Part shown: one piece after another, positions 56,650-64,000 of the stretch
Numbering within the stretch: the first letter of the stretch is position 1
Layout of the letters: each line of letters begins with the position of its first letter
DNA from: Bacillus oleivorans
GTDB lineage: Bacteria > Bacillota > Bacilli > Bacillales > JC228
Direction: 5' to 3'
NCBI RefSeq assembly: GCF_900207585.1
Contig: NZ_OAOP01000003.1
Location: 62,001-126,000 of the forward strand
DNA: 64,000 nt
Position numbers and translations under genes: made by a program
The notes under the pieces: model-generated
The model's database searches: none
Told to the model about the DNA's origin: nothing
Seen by the model: the letters and a program-made list of their open reading frames with translations, nothing else

Positions 56650-57681
56650 TTGAAATTTTTAAAATCGAAGTGGTCGTCACTATTCATGATGTTTGTATCT
56701 GTATTAGTCGTATTAGTTGGATGCAGTTCGAGTTCAAGCGGAGGAACGGGCGGAGCGGCTGGATCAAATGATTCAGATGTTTATTCTGACGGAAAGCCAG
56801 TCACCATTGTAGCACCTGCGTCCCCGGGAAGCGGTTGGGATTTGACTGCTCGTGCATTGGTAGAGGTATTTACGAAAGAAGAATTAGTTGACTTTCCAGT
56901 TCCTGTTGCAAACGAGGCAGGTGCCACCGGTGCAGTTTCTTTGTCCCAGCTAGTTACAGCGAAAAAAGGTGCGATGGATAAGATTAGTGTGACATCCACA
57001 CCAATCATGTCCAATTATCTTCGCGGCCTATCCGAATATTCCTACGAAGATGTAACGATGATTACTAGACTAATGACGGAATACTATACCGTCGTTGTAC
57101 CGAAGGATTCTAAGTATCAAACGTTAGAAGATTTATTAAATGATATAAAAGCCGATCCAAAAGCTGTGGCGATTGGCGCTTCTGGGGACGATCAGCTTCC
57201 GTTTGCTCTTTTAGTTGACGCAGTGGGTGGAGATGCGAAGGCAATTAATTTTATCTCATATGAAGGCGGCGGAGAAATAACAAATGCTCTGTTAAATGGT
57301 GACCTTGCTGCTGCTATGTCTGGGATCAGTGAATTTACCACTCAAATTGAAGCTGGCGAATTCCGTGCTCTTGTTGTAACGAGTGAGGAAAGACTTGGCG
57401 GTGTCATGCAGGACGTTCCAACTGCTGTTGAACAAGGCATAGATGTTACTTTTGGTAACTGGCGCGGACTGATGGGTCCACCAGATATGCCTGAAGAAGC
57501 TGTAGCGTATTGGGAGAATGTCATCGAAAAGGCGCTTCAGACTGAAACTTGGAAGGATTTAGCGGAAAAGAATCAATGGGAAACCACTTTTATGAAGGGT
57601 GAAGAATTCCAAAACTATTTAGATGAGGCAAATGAGGCTTATAAAGAAGGATTGGAAAAAACAGGTCAGCTTAAAAGATAA
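56650..57681 (+). CDS. TctC-type tripartite transporter solute-binding lipoprotein
   Basis: A 343-residue extracytoplasmic binding protein. The signal peptide ends in VLVGC, a lipobox. A Ser/Gly linker and then KPVTIVAPASPGSGWDLTAR mark the TctC/BugT family. Such proteins bind carboxylates. The TTG start has TAGGGGGAG upstream. It precedes TctB and TctA, in the usual order. Confidence 0.91.
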   Translation: MKFLKSKWSSLFMMFVSVLVVLVGCSSSSSGGTGGAAGSNDSDVYSDGKPVTIVAPASPGSGWDLTARALVEVFTKEELVDFPVPVANEAGATGAVSLSQLVTAKKGAMDKISVTSTPIMSNYLRGLSEYSYEDVTMITRLMTEYYTVVVPKDSKYQTLEDLLNDIKADPKAVAIGASGDDQLPFALLVDAVGGDAKAINFISYEGGGEITNALLNGDLAAAMSGISEFTTQIEAGEFRALVVTSEERLGGVMQDVPTAVEQGIDVTFGNWRGLMGPPDMPEEAVAYWENVIEKALQTETWKDLAEKNQWETTFMKGEEFQNYLDEANEAYKEGLEKTGQLKR

Positions 57682-57725
57682 TAGATAGTTAAACGTTTGT
57701 AAAAACATGAAAAAGAGGTGGTCAT

Positions 57726-58205
57726 TTGAATAAGAATATCATTTCAGGAGTGGTGGTCTTAGCCTTTGCCGTAGTGTATACCGTTATGGCCTTCCGCTTA
57801 CCGCCACCCGCATCAGGATCAGTGGTAATCGGACCATCTGTCTTTCCGGGAGCTATCGGAATTCTTTTAATTGTTACATCCGTAATCCTTGTCATTTCTG
57901 GATTTCTAGAGAGACGTCAAGATAAAGCCAAACAAGCAGCAAAGGATGGTTCAAAAGAGGAAGGAGAACCACAGGATAAAAAGAAGGTTTTCCTTCTTTC
58001 TCTTTTCCTGCTTGGGTATGTAGTTTTGTTTGTTCCATTAGGATACTTAATTTCTACTGCTCTTTTTATCTTAAGTGTCACGATGTATTTGGATCGAAAA
58101 GCATGGATTAGAAATGTGATTTATTCATTAGCCTTCCCCATTACCGTCTATTTTGTCTTTGATCGTGTGCTCTCAGTTTATTTACCGTTAGGTCCATTAG
58201 GTTAG
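57726..58205 (+). CDS. TctB-type small membrane subunit
   Basis: A 159-residue protein with about four hydrophobic segments and a charged central loop, including GPSVFPGAIGILLIVTS, the TctB hallmark. The TTG start has GAGGTGG upstream. With TctA it forms the membrane part of the transporter. Confidence 0.88.
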   Translation: MNKNIISGVVVLAFAVVYTVMAFRLPPPASGSVVIGPSVFPGAIGILLIVTSVILVISGFLERRQDKAKQAAKDGSKEEGEPQDKKKVFLLSLFLLGYVVLFVPLGYLISTALFILSVTMYLDRKAWIRNVIYSLAFPITVYFVFDRVLSVYLPLGPLG

Positions 58206-58218
58206 GAGGTGGCTGTTA

Positions 58219-59751
58219 ATGGATATCTTCTCCAATATCATCACAGGATTTAGTGCCGTATTATCATTGGAAACGCTAGCCTTTGCTTTTCTGGGGGTCT
58301 TGATAGGAACATTAACTGGGATACTCCCTGGAATCGGTCCGATTACAGCCATAGCTCTACTTATTCCTTTGGCCTATGGAATGGAACCAATGAGCGGTCT
58401 GATTATGCTGATTGGAATCTATTATGGCTCCATGTACGGGGGCTCAACCACAGCGATTCTTGTAAAAACTCCGGGAGAAGTTGCTTCGATAGTTACGACG
58501 CTGGATGGCTATGAAATGGCTAAACAGGGGAAAGCAGGCAGGGCTTTATCTGCGGCAGCGATTGGTTCTTTTATAGCGGGAACCCTTTCCACAATTGGAC
58601 TGATGCTTCTTGCTCCAACTTTAGCTAAAGCTGCCTACTATTTTGGCTCTGCCGAGTATTTTCTCCTGATTGTTCTAGCGATGACGATGGTGTCCAGTCT
58701 AACGACCGGCTCTGCTTTAAAAGCTTATATTTCAACCTTATTTGGCCTATCGATTGCAATGGTTGGCATTGACCTGCAAACAAGTGTCCCGCGCTATACG
58801 TTTGGCATCCCCAACCTGTTAGACGGAATTGATTTTGTGCTTATCGCGATTGCGCTTTTTGCAATCCCAGAAGCACTTGAAAATATGGCGAGGAAGAGCA
58901 AATCTCGTAAGATGGACCTGCAAAATTTTAAAGGCTCCAAGTGGATGACGCGCGAGGATTGGAAAAGGTCTGTTGGTCCATTTGGAAGAGGTTCTGTATT
59001 AGGGTTTTTAATCGGAGTTCTTCCAGGCGTCGGCCCGTCTTTAGCTTCGTTTTTATCTTATGGAATGGAAAAAAAGCTGTCAAAGCATCCTGAGGAATTC
59101 GGCAAAGGAGCCATTGAAGGCGTATCAGGTCCAGAGGCAGCCAATAATGCCGGAGTGGGTGGGGCACTAGTGCCATTATTTACTCTCGGTATTCCCGGAT
59201 CCGCAACGACTGCACTTTTAATGCTGATTTTTATGATGTACGGCCTCCAGCCTGGCCCTGGAATGTTTGATTCGAACCCGACGCTCCTATGGGCGATTAT
59301 TGCCAGTATGTATATTGGAAACATCATGCTGTTAGTATTAAATCTTCCGTTGGTAGGAGTGTTTGCCTCCCTATTAAAAATACCGACCGTTCCTCTTTTT
59401 GTTGGAGTGGTTTCCTTTTCAGTACTAGGCGTTTATGGCATTAACTTTAACCAGTTCGATTTGTTCTTGTTATTCGGATTTGGACTTGTCGGATATGCGA
59501 TGCAGCGCTTCGGTTTTCCGCTTGCTCCTGCTGTAATGGCCTTAGTTTTAGGTCCGTTATTAGAGCAAAATTTCCGCCGCAGTATGGAAATCACAAATGG
59601 CAGCCTGTTAACATTCGTAGAAAGACCAATTTCCCTGGTAATCAGTATCCTGATTGTTTTGATCGTATTTGTACCAATATTAAAAACTTTACTAAAGAAT
59701 AAGAGAAATAAAAAAGAACACATAGATGCTAATATTGACAAACAGGCATAA
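58219..59751 (+). CDS. TctA-type large membrane subunit
   Basis: A 510-residue protein with about twelve hydrophobic segments. GTLTGILPGIGPITAIALLIP, MYGGSTTAILVKTPGE and GFLIGVLPGVGPSLASFLSY are the paired TctA motifs. It completes a carboxylate importer dedicated to the CoA-transferase/lyase pathway. Confidence 0.93.
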   Translation: MDIFSNIITGFSAVLSLETLAFAFLGVLIGTLTGILPGIGPITAIALLIPLAYGMEPMSGLIMLIGIYYGSMYGGSTTAILVKTPGEVASIVTTLDGYEMAKQGKAGRALSAAAIGSFIAGTLSTIGLMLLAPTLAKAAYYFGSAEYFLLIVLAMTMVSSLTTGSALKAYISTLFGLSIAMVGIDLQTSVPRYTFGIPNLLDGIDFVLIAIALFAIPEALENMARKSKSRKMDLQNFKGSKWMTREDWKRSVGPFGRGSVLGFLIGVLPGVGPSLASFLSYGMEKKLSKHPEEFGKGAIEGVSGPEAANNAGVGGALVPLFTLGIPGSATTALLMLIFMMYGLQPGPGMFDSNPTLLWAIIASMYIGNIMLLVLNLPLVGVFASLLKIPTVPLFVGVVSFSVLGVYGINFNQFDLFLLFGFGLVGYAMQRFGFPLAPAVMALVLGPLLEQNFRRSMEITNGSLLTFVERPISLVISILIVLIVFVPILKTLLKNKRNKKEHIDANIDKQA

Positions 59752-59771
59752 AACGCTGCAACTGATAGAAT

Positions 59772-59801
59772 ACGATTCTTCGAAAAGAAGAGTCGTTTTT
59801 T
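59772..59801 (+). terminator. Terminator of the Tct operon
   Basis: ACGATTCTT (59772-59780) pairs with AAGAGTCGT (59788-59796; one G-T), followed by TTTTTT. Confidence 0.85.
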
Positions 59802-59811
59802 GTGAAACAGA

Positions 59812-59890
59812 GGGACGGTTCTTCTGTTTCATCCTTCCTCGTCAGGCGAGAACTCTCCCTATGTTTATTCTGAAACACAAGGAACCGCCC
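59812..59890. repeat. REP-like palindrome, copy 2
   Basis: GGGACGGTTCTTCTGTTTCA and, about 60 bases on, TGAAACACAAGGAACCGCCC are nearly inverted. Internal bases share ATCCTTCCTC and TCCCTATGTTT with copy 3. Confidence 0.8.
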
Positions 59891-59904
59891 CTGTTTTTTA
59901 TGGG

Positions 59905-60104
59905 GCAGCGAAGGATTTACTCTCGGTTACGAAGGGATTACTCTCGGCAGCAGAGGATTTAGTCTCGGTAGCAGAGGATTTACTCTCGGTAGCGGAGCAA
60001 TTACTCTCGGTAGCGGAGGATTTACTCTCGGTAGCGGAGCAATTACTCTCGGAAGCGTAGGATTTACTCTCGGTAGCGAAGGATTACTCTCGGCAGCGTT
60101 GGCG
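59905..60104. repeat. 21-bp tandem repeat array (about nine to ten units)
   Basis: Unit TTTACTCTCGGTAGCGGAGG, plus one further base, repeats every 21 bases with substitutions and a few one-base losses. It lies between REP-like copies 2 and 3. No start, ribosome site or spacer is present, so it is neither a gene nor a CRISPR array. The open minus frame across it is a by-product of the three-base periodicity. Confidence 0.85.
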
Positions 60105-60111
60105 ATACATC

Positions 60112-60231
60112 GGGACGGTTCTTCTGTTTCATCCTTCCTCCTTACGCAAGAACAATCCCTATGTTTGCTCTGAAACACAAGAACCGTCCCCGTGTTTCTG
60201 AAACACAAGAACCGTCCCCGTGTTACACTCT
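60112..60231. repeat. REP-like palindromes, copies 3 and 4
   Basis: Copy 3 begins GGGACGGTTCTTCTGTTTCA and ends in TGAAACACAAGAACCGTCCC. A second partial unit, CTGAAACACAAGAACCGTCC, follows immediately (60202-60231), giving a tandem duplicated arm. Confidence 0.8.
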
Positions 60232-60254
60232 TTTGGGAATGAGGTTAGGGAGAG

Positions 60255-61181
60255 ATGGCTGTCTTTTATCTAATTTTGATTGATGTGATATTGCCCGTTT
60301 TTATTCTGATTGGGGCAGGGGCCTTTTTACACAGAAAATATACTTTTGATCTCAATACGTTGTCGAAATTGACCACCTATTTTTTAATTCCTGCAATCAG
60401 TTTTGTCAATATATACGAAAGTGACATTAGGGGACAAACCATGCTGATTACGATCGGGTTGCTCACTTTGCATAACGCCTGCTTAATCCTGTTATGTTCA
60501 GCGACGGCTAAAGCTGCTAAATTTGAAGCAAGCCTGTCCTCCACTTTCAAAAATAGTATAGTGCTTATTAATGCCGGAAATTATGGGCTACCGGTCAGCC
60601 AATTAGTGTTTCAATCTAATCCGCTGGGAGCTTCGATTCAGGTGATCGTCCTCCTGTTTCAAAATTTCCTTAATTACACTTAAGGTTTGATGAATTGTAT
60701 ATCAGCCAAAAATACAGCCACTGCCTCCATGATAAAGGAACTTGTAAAAAACCCGATTATTTTTACTTCTATATTAGGTCTAGTTTTAAATATAATGTCA
60801 GTCGACATCCCAAGTGTGATATGGGGTCCAGTCGAAAATATAGCCAATGCTTTTATTGCGATTGCCCTGGTTACACTTGGTGCTCAGAGTGCCTATTTAA
60901 AATTAAACCGGGTTACGTTCCCGCTCGTTCTGAGTCTCATTGGAAGACTTATTGTATCTCCCGTAATAGCCATGATTTTCTTATGGATTTTTGGCATAAG
61001 CGGGACGGTGGCACAAGCTTTGTTTATTGCAAGCTCTTTTCCGAGTTCAAGGAATAGTGCTTTGTTTGCTTTGGAATATAATCATCACCCCGACCTCGCA
61101 GCCCAGATTGTGTTAGTCTCGACATTACTTAGCAGTTTAACAGTCACAATTGTTGTGTATGTATCGAAGATTTTGTTTTGA
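60255..61181 (+). pseudogene. AEC-family carrier interrupted by an in-frame stop
   Basis: Two in-frame stretches (60255-60683 and 60687-61181) together make a roughly 308-residue AEC (auxin efflux carrier) membrane protein like YwkB: VILPVFILIGAGAFLHRKY, VLINAGNYGLPVSQLVF, and after the stop FGISGTVAQALFIASSFPSS. They are separated only by TAA 60681-60683 inside NYT-stop-GL, where relatives have TYG, so a single TAT-to-TAA change would explain it. It may be a recent pseudogene, unless the stop is a sequencing error. Confidence 0.8.
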
Positions 61182-61193
61182 GGATTAAGATAC

Positions 61194-61232
61194 AAAAAGC
61201 AGCCCTGTCAGGTACTCGTCAGGCTGCTTTTT
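61194..61232. terminator. Bidirectional terminator
   Basis: AAAAAGCAGCC (61194-61204) and GGCTGCTTTTT (61222-61232) are perfect 11-base arms, with CTG/CAG pairing inside. It lies between the convergent AEC and DinB genes and can end both. Confidence 0.88.
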
Positions 61233-61246
61233 ATAGTCTGTACTTT

Positions 61247-61756
61247 TTATTCGACTCTTGATATCTGCATATTCTCATCGGCACTCGAACCGTAAACTGC
61301 AGGGACAGGGACATCAAGCAGTCGAAGATACACTGTTAGCTGTCCCCTATGATGGTACCAATGATTTAGCAACAATGTACGAACCATTTCTATTCGCGGT
61401 GCCTCCATGATTACGAAACCTTGATGGGTAAGCTTCCATGTCTCCATGAGGCCGGCCTCTCCCCATTTGAGAAATTTGTTTTCAACCGTTTTTATGTGTT
61501 TGTCCATCGTTGATAAAATCACATTCAAAGATGTTACTTTAGGCAGGGGAACGACTGGGACTTCGCGGACCGGTTCATCAAAAAACTCTGCTAAACCTCC
61601 AGGTACATCGGCGGTATGAAAAGCCAATTGACCCAATGACATAGATTTTTGATGCGGCTTCCAGGATAGTCTGTCTTCCGGCACCCTTTCGAGAACTCTC
61701 TTAGTCGCTTCGGATTCCCGTTTCAGTTCTGCGATCAACAAGTCAGATATTTTCAT
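61247..61756 (-). CDS. DinB-family protein
   Basis: A 169-residue four-helix protein of the DinB/YfiT superfamily. The three metal-binding histidines are plausible in QLAFHTAD and NHWYHHRGQLTVYLR. Such proteins are often metal-dependent enzymes, for example bacillithiol transferases, but the substrate cannot be named. ATG 61756 has AGGAG upstream on the minus strand. Confidence 0.85.
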   Translation of the reverse strand: MKISDLLIAELKRESEATKRVLERVPEDRLSWKPHQKSMSLGQLAFHTADVPGGLAEFFDEPVREVPVVPLPKVTSLNVILSTMDKHIKTVENKFLKWGEAGLMETWKLTHQGFVIMEAPRIEMVRTLLLNHWYHHRGQLTVYLRLLDVPVPAVYGSSADENMQISRVE

Positions 61757-61789
61757 AAGAACTCCTCCTTATAAACGTAGTTAAGGTAA

Positions 61790-61856
61790 CCATACTATAA
61801 CGATAAATTAGATATTTCTTTTCGATTGCTAAAAAATAGTATGGTGCGATCGCACA
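61790..61856. promoter_or_regulatory. Inverted repeats upstream of the DinB gene
   Basis: ACCATACTAT (61790-61799) is repeated inverted as ATAGTATGGT (61837-61846), and GTGCGATCGCAC (61845-61856) is a perfect 12-base palindrome. They lie between the DinB start and the downstream AEC scrap and could be regulator sites. Confidence 0.45.
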
Positions 61857-61918
61857 GCGTTATTACTTTTGATTTAACCGTTACGATTGTTCTATATTTG
61901 TCGAAGATATTATTTTGA
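61857..61918 (+). pseudogene. C-terminal scrap of an AEC carrier
   Basis: SVITFDLTVTIVLYLSKILF followed by TGA matches the C-terminus of the neighbouring AEC protein (SSLTVTIVVYVSKILF). It is a diverged tail of a second AEC gene. The DinB gene lies between the two. Confidence 0.7.
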
Positions 61919-61937
61919 GAAGCAAGGAAAAAGTTAT

Positions 61938-61987
61938 TTGACATATTTATATCATTAAGGATATTATAGACTTATTAAGTCTATAAT
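61938..61987 (+). promoter_or_regulatory. Rrf2-gene promoter with a 25-bp palindrome
   Basis: TTGACA (61938-61943) and TATTAT (61962-61967, spacer 18) are followed and overlapped by a perfect palindrome with 12-base arms and a one-base centre (61963-61987; ATTATAGACTTA and its complement). It is probably the autoregulatory operator of the Rrf2 protein. Confidence 0.8.
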
Positions 61988-62001
61988 TAGAAGGTGAGAA
62001 A

Positions 62002-62442
62002 GTGAAGTATTCTAAAGCAACTAATTATGCCCTCCACACAATTGTTTATTTGGCTCTATTACCAAGTGGAAAAACAATAGGGGTAAAGCCTTTGGCTGAA
62101 GTTCAAAAGGTGTCACCTACGTACCTTTCTAAAGTATTAACTACTTTAGTTAAAGCTGGTTTTATTGAATCAGTTACAGGAGTGAACGGTGGATATAAAT
62201 TAATGAAAGATGTAAAAAGTATCACGTTTTTAGATATCATACATGCAATTGAAGGAACCACTTCAATGTTTAATTGCAGTTTAGATAATAATGTTCACGA
62301 TAGACAAAATTGCTTAATTGAAAAAGTCATGAATGAAGCTGAACAAAAAATGGAAAATTATCTAAGTTCTCAAACGATTGAACATGTAGTACAACAGGTT
62401 AATGAAAAAATGATACATCAGATAAATTCCGCAGCCAATTAA
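62002..62442 (+). CDS. Rrf2-family transcriptional regulator
   Basis: A 146-residue winged-helix regulator: KYSKATNYALHTIVYLA, PTYLSKVLTTLVKAGFIES. The Rrf2 loop holds only Cys92 and Cys104 (MFNCSL, RQNCL), two instead of the three cysteines of cluster-binding NsrR/IscR types. Redox or thiol sensing is therefore more likely than a [2Fe-2S] cluster, but this is inference. The GTG start follows AAGGTGAG. It precedes a thioredoxin-reductase-like gene. Confidence 0.88.
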   Translation: MKYSKATNYALHTIVYLALLPSGKTIGVKPLAEVQKVSPTYLSKVLTTLVKAGFIESVTGVNGGYKLMKDVKSITFLDIIHAIEGTTSMFNCSLDNNVHDRQNCLIEKVMNEAEQKMENYLSSQTIEHVVQQVNEKMIHQINSAAN

Positions 62443-62518
62443 TTTTTTTTAATCCGATTATAGATTATAAATATCTTTAATATCTTTAATATCCTTAAAA
62501 ATTAAATGAGGTGAAAAA

Positions 62519-63424
62519 ATGATTTTAGATTGTGCAATTATAGGTGGCGGTCCTGCCGGATTGAATGCTGCTCTTGTATTAGGCAGAGCTAGAAGAAAAG
62601 TGATCCTCTTTGACAATGATCAGCCGAGAAATGCTGTTACACATGAGTCGCACGGATTTATTACGAGAGATGGTGTTTCACCAAAAGCGTTCAGAGACTT
62701 GGCTCATCAAGATATAAGGAAATATCCATCGGCAGAAATTAAAAAATTGAAAATTGCAGAAGTAAAAAGAGAGAGTAGTTCTTTGTTTAAGCTAGTAACT
62801 CATGAAGGTACATCCTATTTAAGCAGGAAAATTATCATTGCAACTGGCCTTAAAGAAAGCTTGCCTAATGTAAATGGGATTCGAGATTATTATGGAAAGA
62901 GTCTATTCAGTTGTCCTTATTGCGATGGCTGGGAATTAAGAGAACAACCTTTGGTACTTATCGCTGAAAACCAAAATGCTTCCCATTTGGCTAAGATGAT
63001 TTATCAATGGAGTCATGACTTAGTTATTTGTACCAATGGCAACAAAATCATTTCAGAAACAGATGAGCAGTTACTGAAGAAAAAAGGGATTCGTATTAAG
63101 GAAGAACGAATCATTCATTTAAGTGGTTCAGATGGGAAATTAGAAACTGTGGTGTTTGAGGACGGTACCGAAATCAACCGATCAGGGGGTTTTGTTACGA
63201 CTGAACTTAAGCCGGCCAATGATTTTGCACATTCACTGGGGTGTGAAGTGAATAAAAGCGGCGGAATTATCGTTGACGCTTTAGGCAGGACGAATGTTGA
63301 TGGTGTATATGCAGCAGGAGATACAACTTTAGCTGGTCCTTCACAGTTAATCATCGCGGCTAGTGAAGGGAGTCGTGCTGCAGCTGGAGTCAATTATGAT
63401 TTGACGATGGAAGAATTTAAATAA
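62519..63424 (+). CDS. Thioredoxin-reductase-like FAD/NAD(P) oxidoreductase
   Basis: A 301-residue two-domain flavoprotein: N-terminal FAD loop IIGGGPAGLNAAL, redox-active CPYC (Cys132-Cys135), and VYAAGDTTL near the end for FAD binding. It is related to TrxB/AhpF-like reductases, but the NAD(P)-domain motif (LIAENQNASHLA) lacks a clear GxGxxG, so the cofactor and partner are uncertain. It lies 76 bases after the Rrf2 gene, which probably controls it. GAGGTG precedes ATG 62519. Confidence 0.85.
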   Translation: MILDCAIIGGGPAGLNAALVLGRARRKVILFDNDQPRNAVTHESHGFITRDGVSPKAFRDLAHQDIRKYPSAEIKKLKIAEVKRESSSLFKLVTHEGTSYLSRKIIIATGLKESLPNVNGIRDYYGKSLFSCPYCDGWELREQPLVLIAENQNASHLAKMIYQWSHDLVICTNGNKIISETDEQLLKKKGIRIKEERIIHLSGSDGKLETVVFEDGTEINRSGGFVTTELKPANDFAHSLGCEVNKSGGIIVDALGRTNVDGVYAAGDTTLAGPSQLIIAASEGSRAAAGVNYDLTMEEFK

Positions 63425-63736
63425 AACAAGAATAACAAAAAAATATGGACATGACAGTACAGTTGAATAAATCCTACTCAATTTAAATCAGAAAGATCGT
63501 CACTGCATGGTGGTCGATCTTTTTTCTTTTGTAATTTATTTCAGAAAATTGCGATAAGGACTGGAATATTATGTTAATATTAAATTATGGATCTTTAAAT
63601 AAAGTAAACACAGAGAAACTAAAAAATAGATTGGTAGACTAAACGGGTGCTTTAATTCAGTAAGGGTGCTAAAGCGATAGCTGCATGAGCTGCTAACTGA
63701 CTTTTTTCAATAAGAAAGAGAGGAGTGCGAAGGTTC
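63425..63736. other. Intergenic stretch with terminator and pbp leader
   Basis: AAAGATCG (63492-63499) and CGATCTTT (63515-63522) with inner CAC/GTG pairing and a TTTTTTC tail form a terminator for the flavoprotein unit. Farther on, TCAGT and ACTGA with an inner AGC/GCT stem (about 63656-63710, followed by TTTTTT) may form another in the leader of the PBP gene. Confidence 0.6.
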
Positions 63737-64000
63737 ATGGGAAAAAAGAAGAAAAGAAACCATATCCCCTTTCGTTTGAATATTTTATTCTTTTGTGTGT
63801 TTTTGTTATTTTCTATGCTCATTTTTAGATTAGGCGTTGTCCAAATCGTGAATGGGGAAGCATATTCGAAGAACATTGAACGGACAGAAGAAATTACAGT
63901 AAATAATTCTGTACCGCGGGGGAAAATGATCGATCGAAATGGGAAAGTAATCGTTGATAATATTCCGCTCAATGCGATTACGTACACGCAGGCCCAATAC
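63737..64000 (+). CDS. Penicillin-binding protein 2A-like transpeptidase, N-terminal part
   Basis: A 5-prime-complete, 3-prime-truncated gene (88 codons in the window). A basic N-terminus (MGKKKKRNHIPFRLN) is followed by one transmembrane segment (ILFFCVFLLFSMLIFRLGVV) and the start of a PBP dimerisation domain (VPRGKMIDRNGKVIVDNIPL). The layout matches Bacillus PbpA/PbpH, class B PBPs for cell-wall cross-linking. ATG 63737 has GCGAAGG upstream. Confidence 0.85.
   Translation, partial: MGKKKKRNHIPFRLNILFFCVFLLFSMLIFRLGVVQIVNGEAYSKNIERTEEITVNNSVPRGKMIDRNGKVIVDNIPLNAITYTQAQY

Noticed and set aside
59927-60208. 93-codon minus frame with LPRVNP repeats
   Set aside because: By-product of the 21-bp array between REP-like copies.
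63652-63987. 111-codon minus frame at the right edge
   Set aside because: It is the complement of the PBP gene, which has a clear family match on the plus strand.

Overview
The window is low-GC Gram-positive DNA and reads like the chromosome of a Bacillaceae species (Bacillus, Neobacillus or Cytobacillus type; this placement is inference). The reasons are AGGAGG-type ribosome binding sites, frequent TTG and GTG starts, a PbuE pump behind a purine riboswitch, NhaC and OpuD-like carriers, a PbpA-type penicillin-binding protein, and U-tailed hairpin terminators. Most genes are intact metabolic genes, separated by an accessory region and by many gene remnants.

Region 1 (1-13.7 kb) is carbohydrate metabolism. 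It opens with a protein tail, then a DeoR regulator, an APC permease and an FGGY kinase. Next comes an RpiR-type regulator, a secreted GH84-like glycosidase, a complete mannose-family PTS (IIA, IIB, IIC, IID), a cytosolic neutral-ceramidase-fold hydrolase, a SIS-domain protein and a sugar nucleotidyltransferase. Together these look like a system that trims an amino-sugar glycan outside the cell, imports and phosphorylates the product, and processes it inside. Region 2 (13.7-21.5 kb) is a LacI-controlled operon: a ribose-type ABC importer, a PfkB kinase, a class II ketose-bisphosphate aldolase and a LacC/FruK-type kinase, probably for a ketohexose.

Region 3 (21.5-36.7 kb) is accessory DNA. It holds a phage-type gene remnant, small membrane and repeat proteins, a DUF2075 nuclease-helicase, a three-gene ABC-three-component conflict system (SMEK effector, small middle component, DUF2326 ATPase), a decayed IS21 element beside a broken GntR gene, a SIR2-like protein, and remnants of two transporter genes.

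Region 4 (36.7-52.3 kb) carries a BCCT transporter, VOC and ArsR genes, a 21-bp tandem array, pbuE with a purine riboswitch, an aminotransferase, aspA, a Mef-like efflux gene behind a macrolide-type leader peptide and attenuator, a GreA-like protein and NhaC, with several remnants between them. Region 5 (52.3-59.8 kb) is a GntR-controlled operon with two class III CoA-transferases, an HMG-CoA-lyase-like enzyme and a tripartite TctCBA carboxylate importer. Region 6 (59.8-64 kb) has a second 21-bp array between REP-like palindromes, an AEC carrier interrupted by a stop codon, DinB, an Rrf2 regulator with a thioredoxin-reductase-like flavoprotein, and the start of a PBP gene.

The strongest observations are: (i) the pbuE riboswitch, which has C at the specificity position although its terminator strand still carries the A that would pair with U; (ii) the leader peptide MTASMRLRFPMFNR with a perfect 13-bp terminator in front of the Mef-like pump; (iii) the ABC-three-component system inside a candidate defence island; and (iv) the PTS, GH84 and ceramidase-fold cluster.
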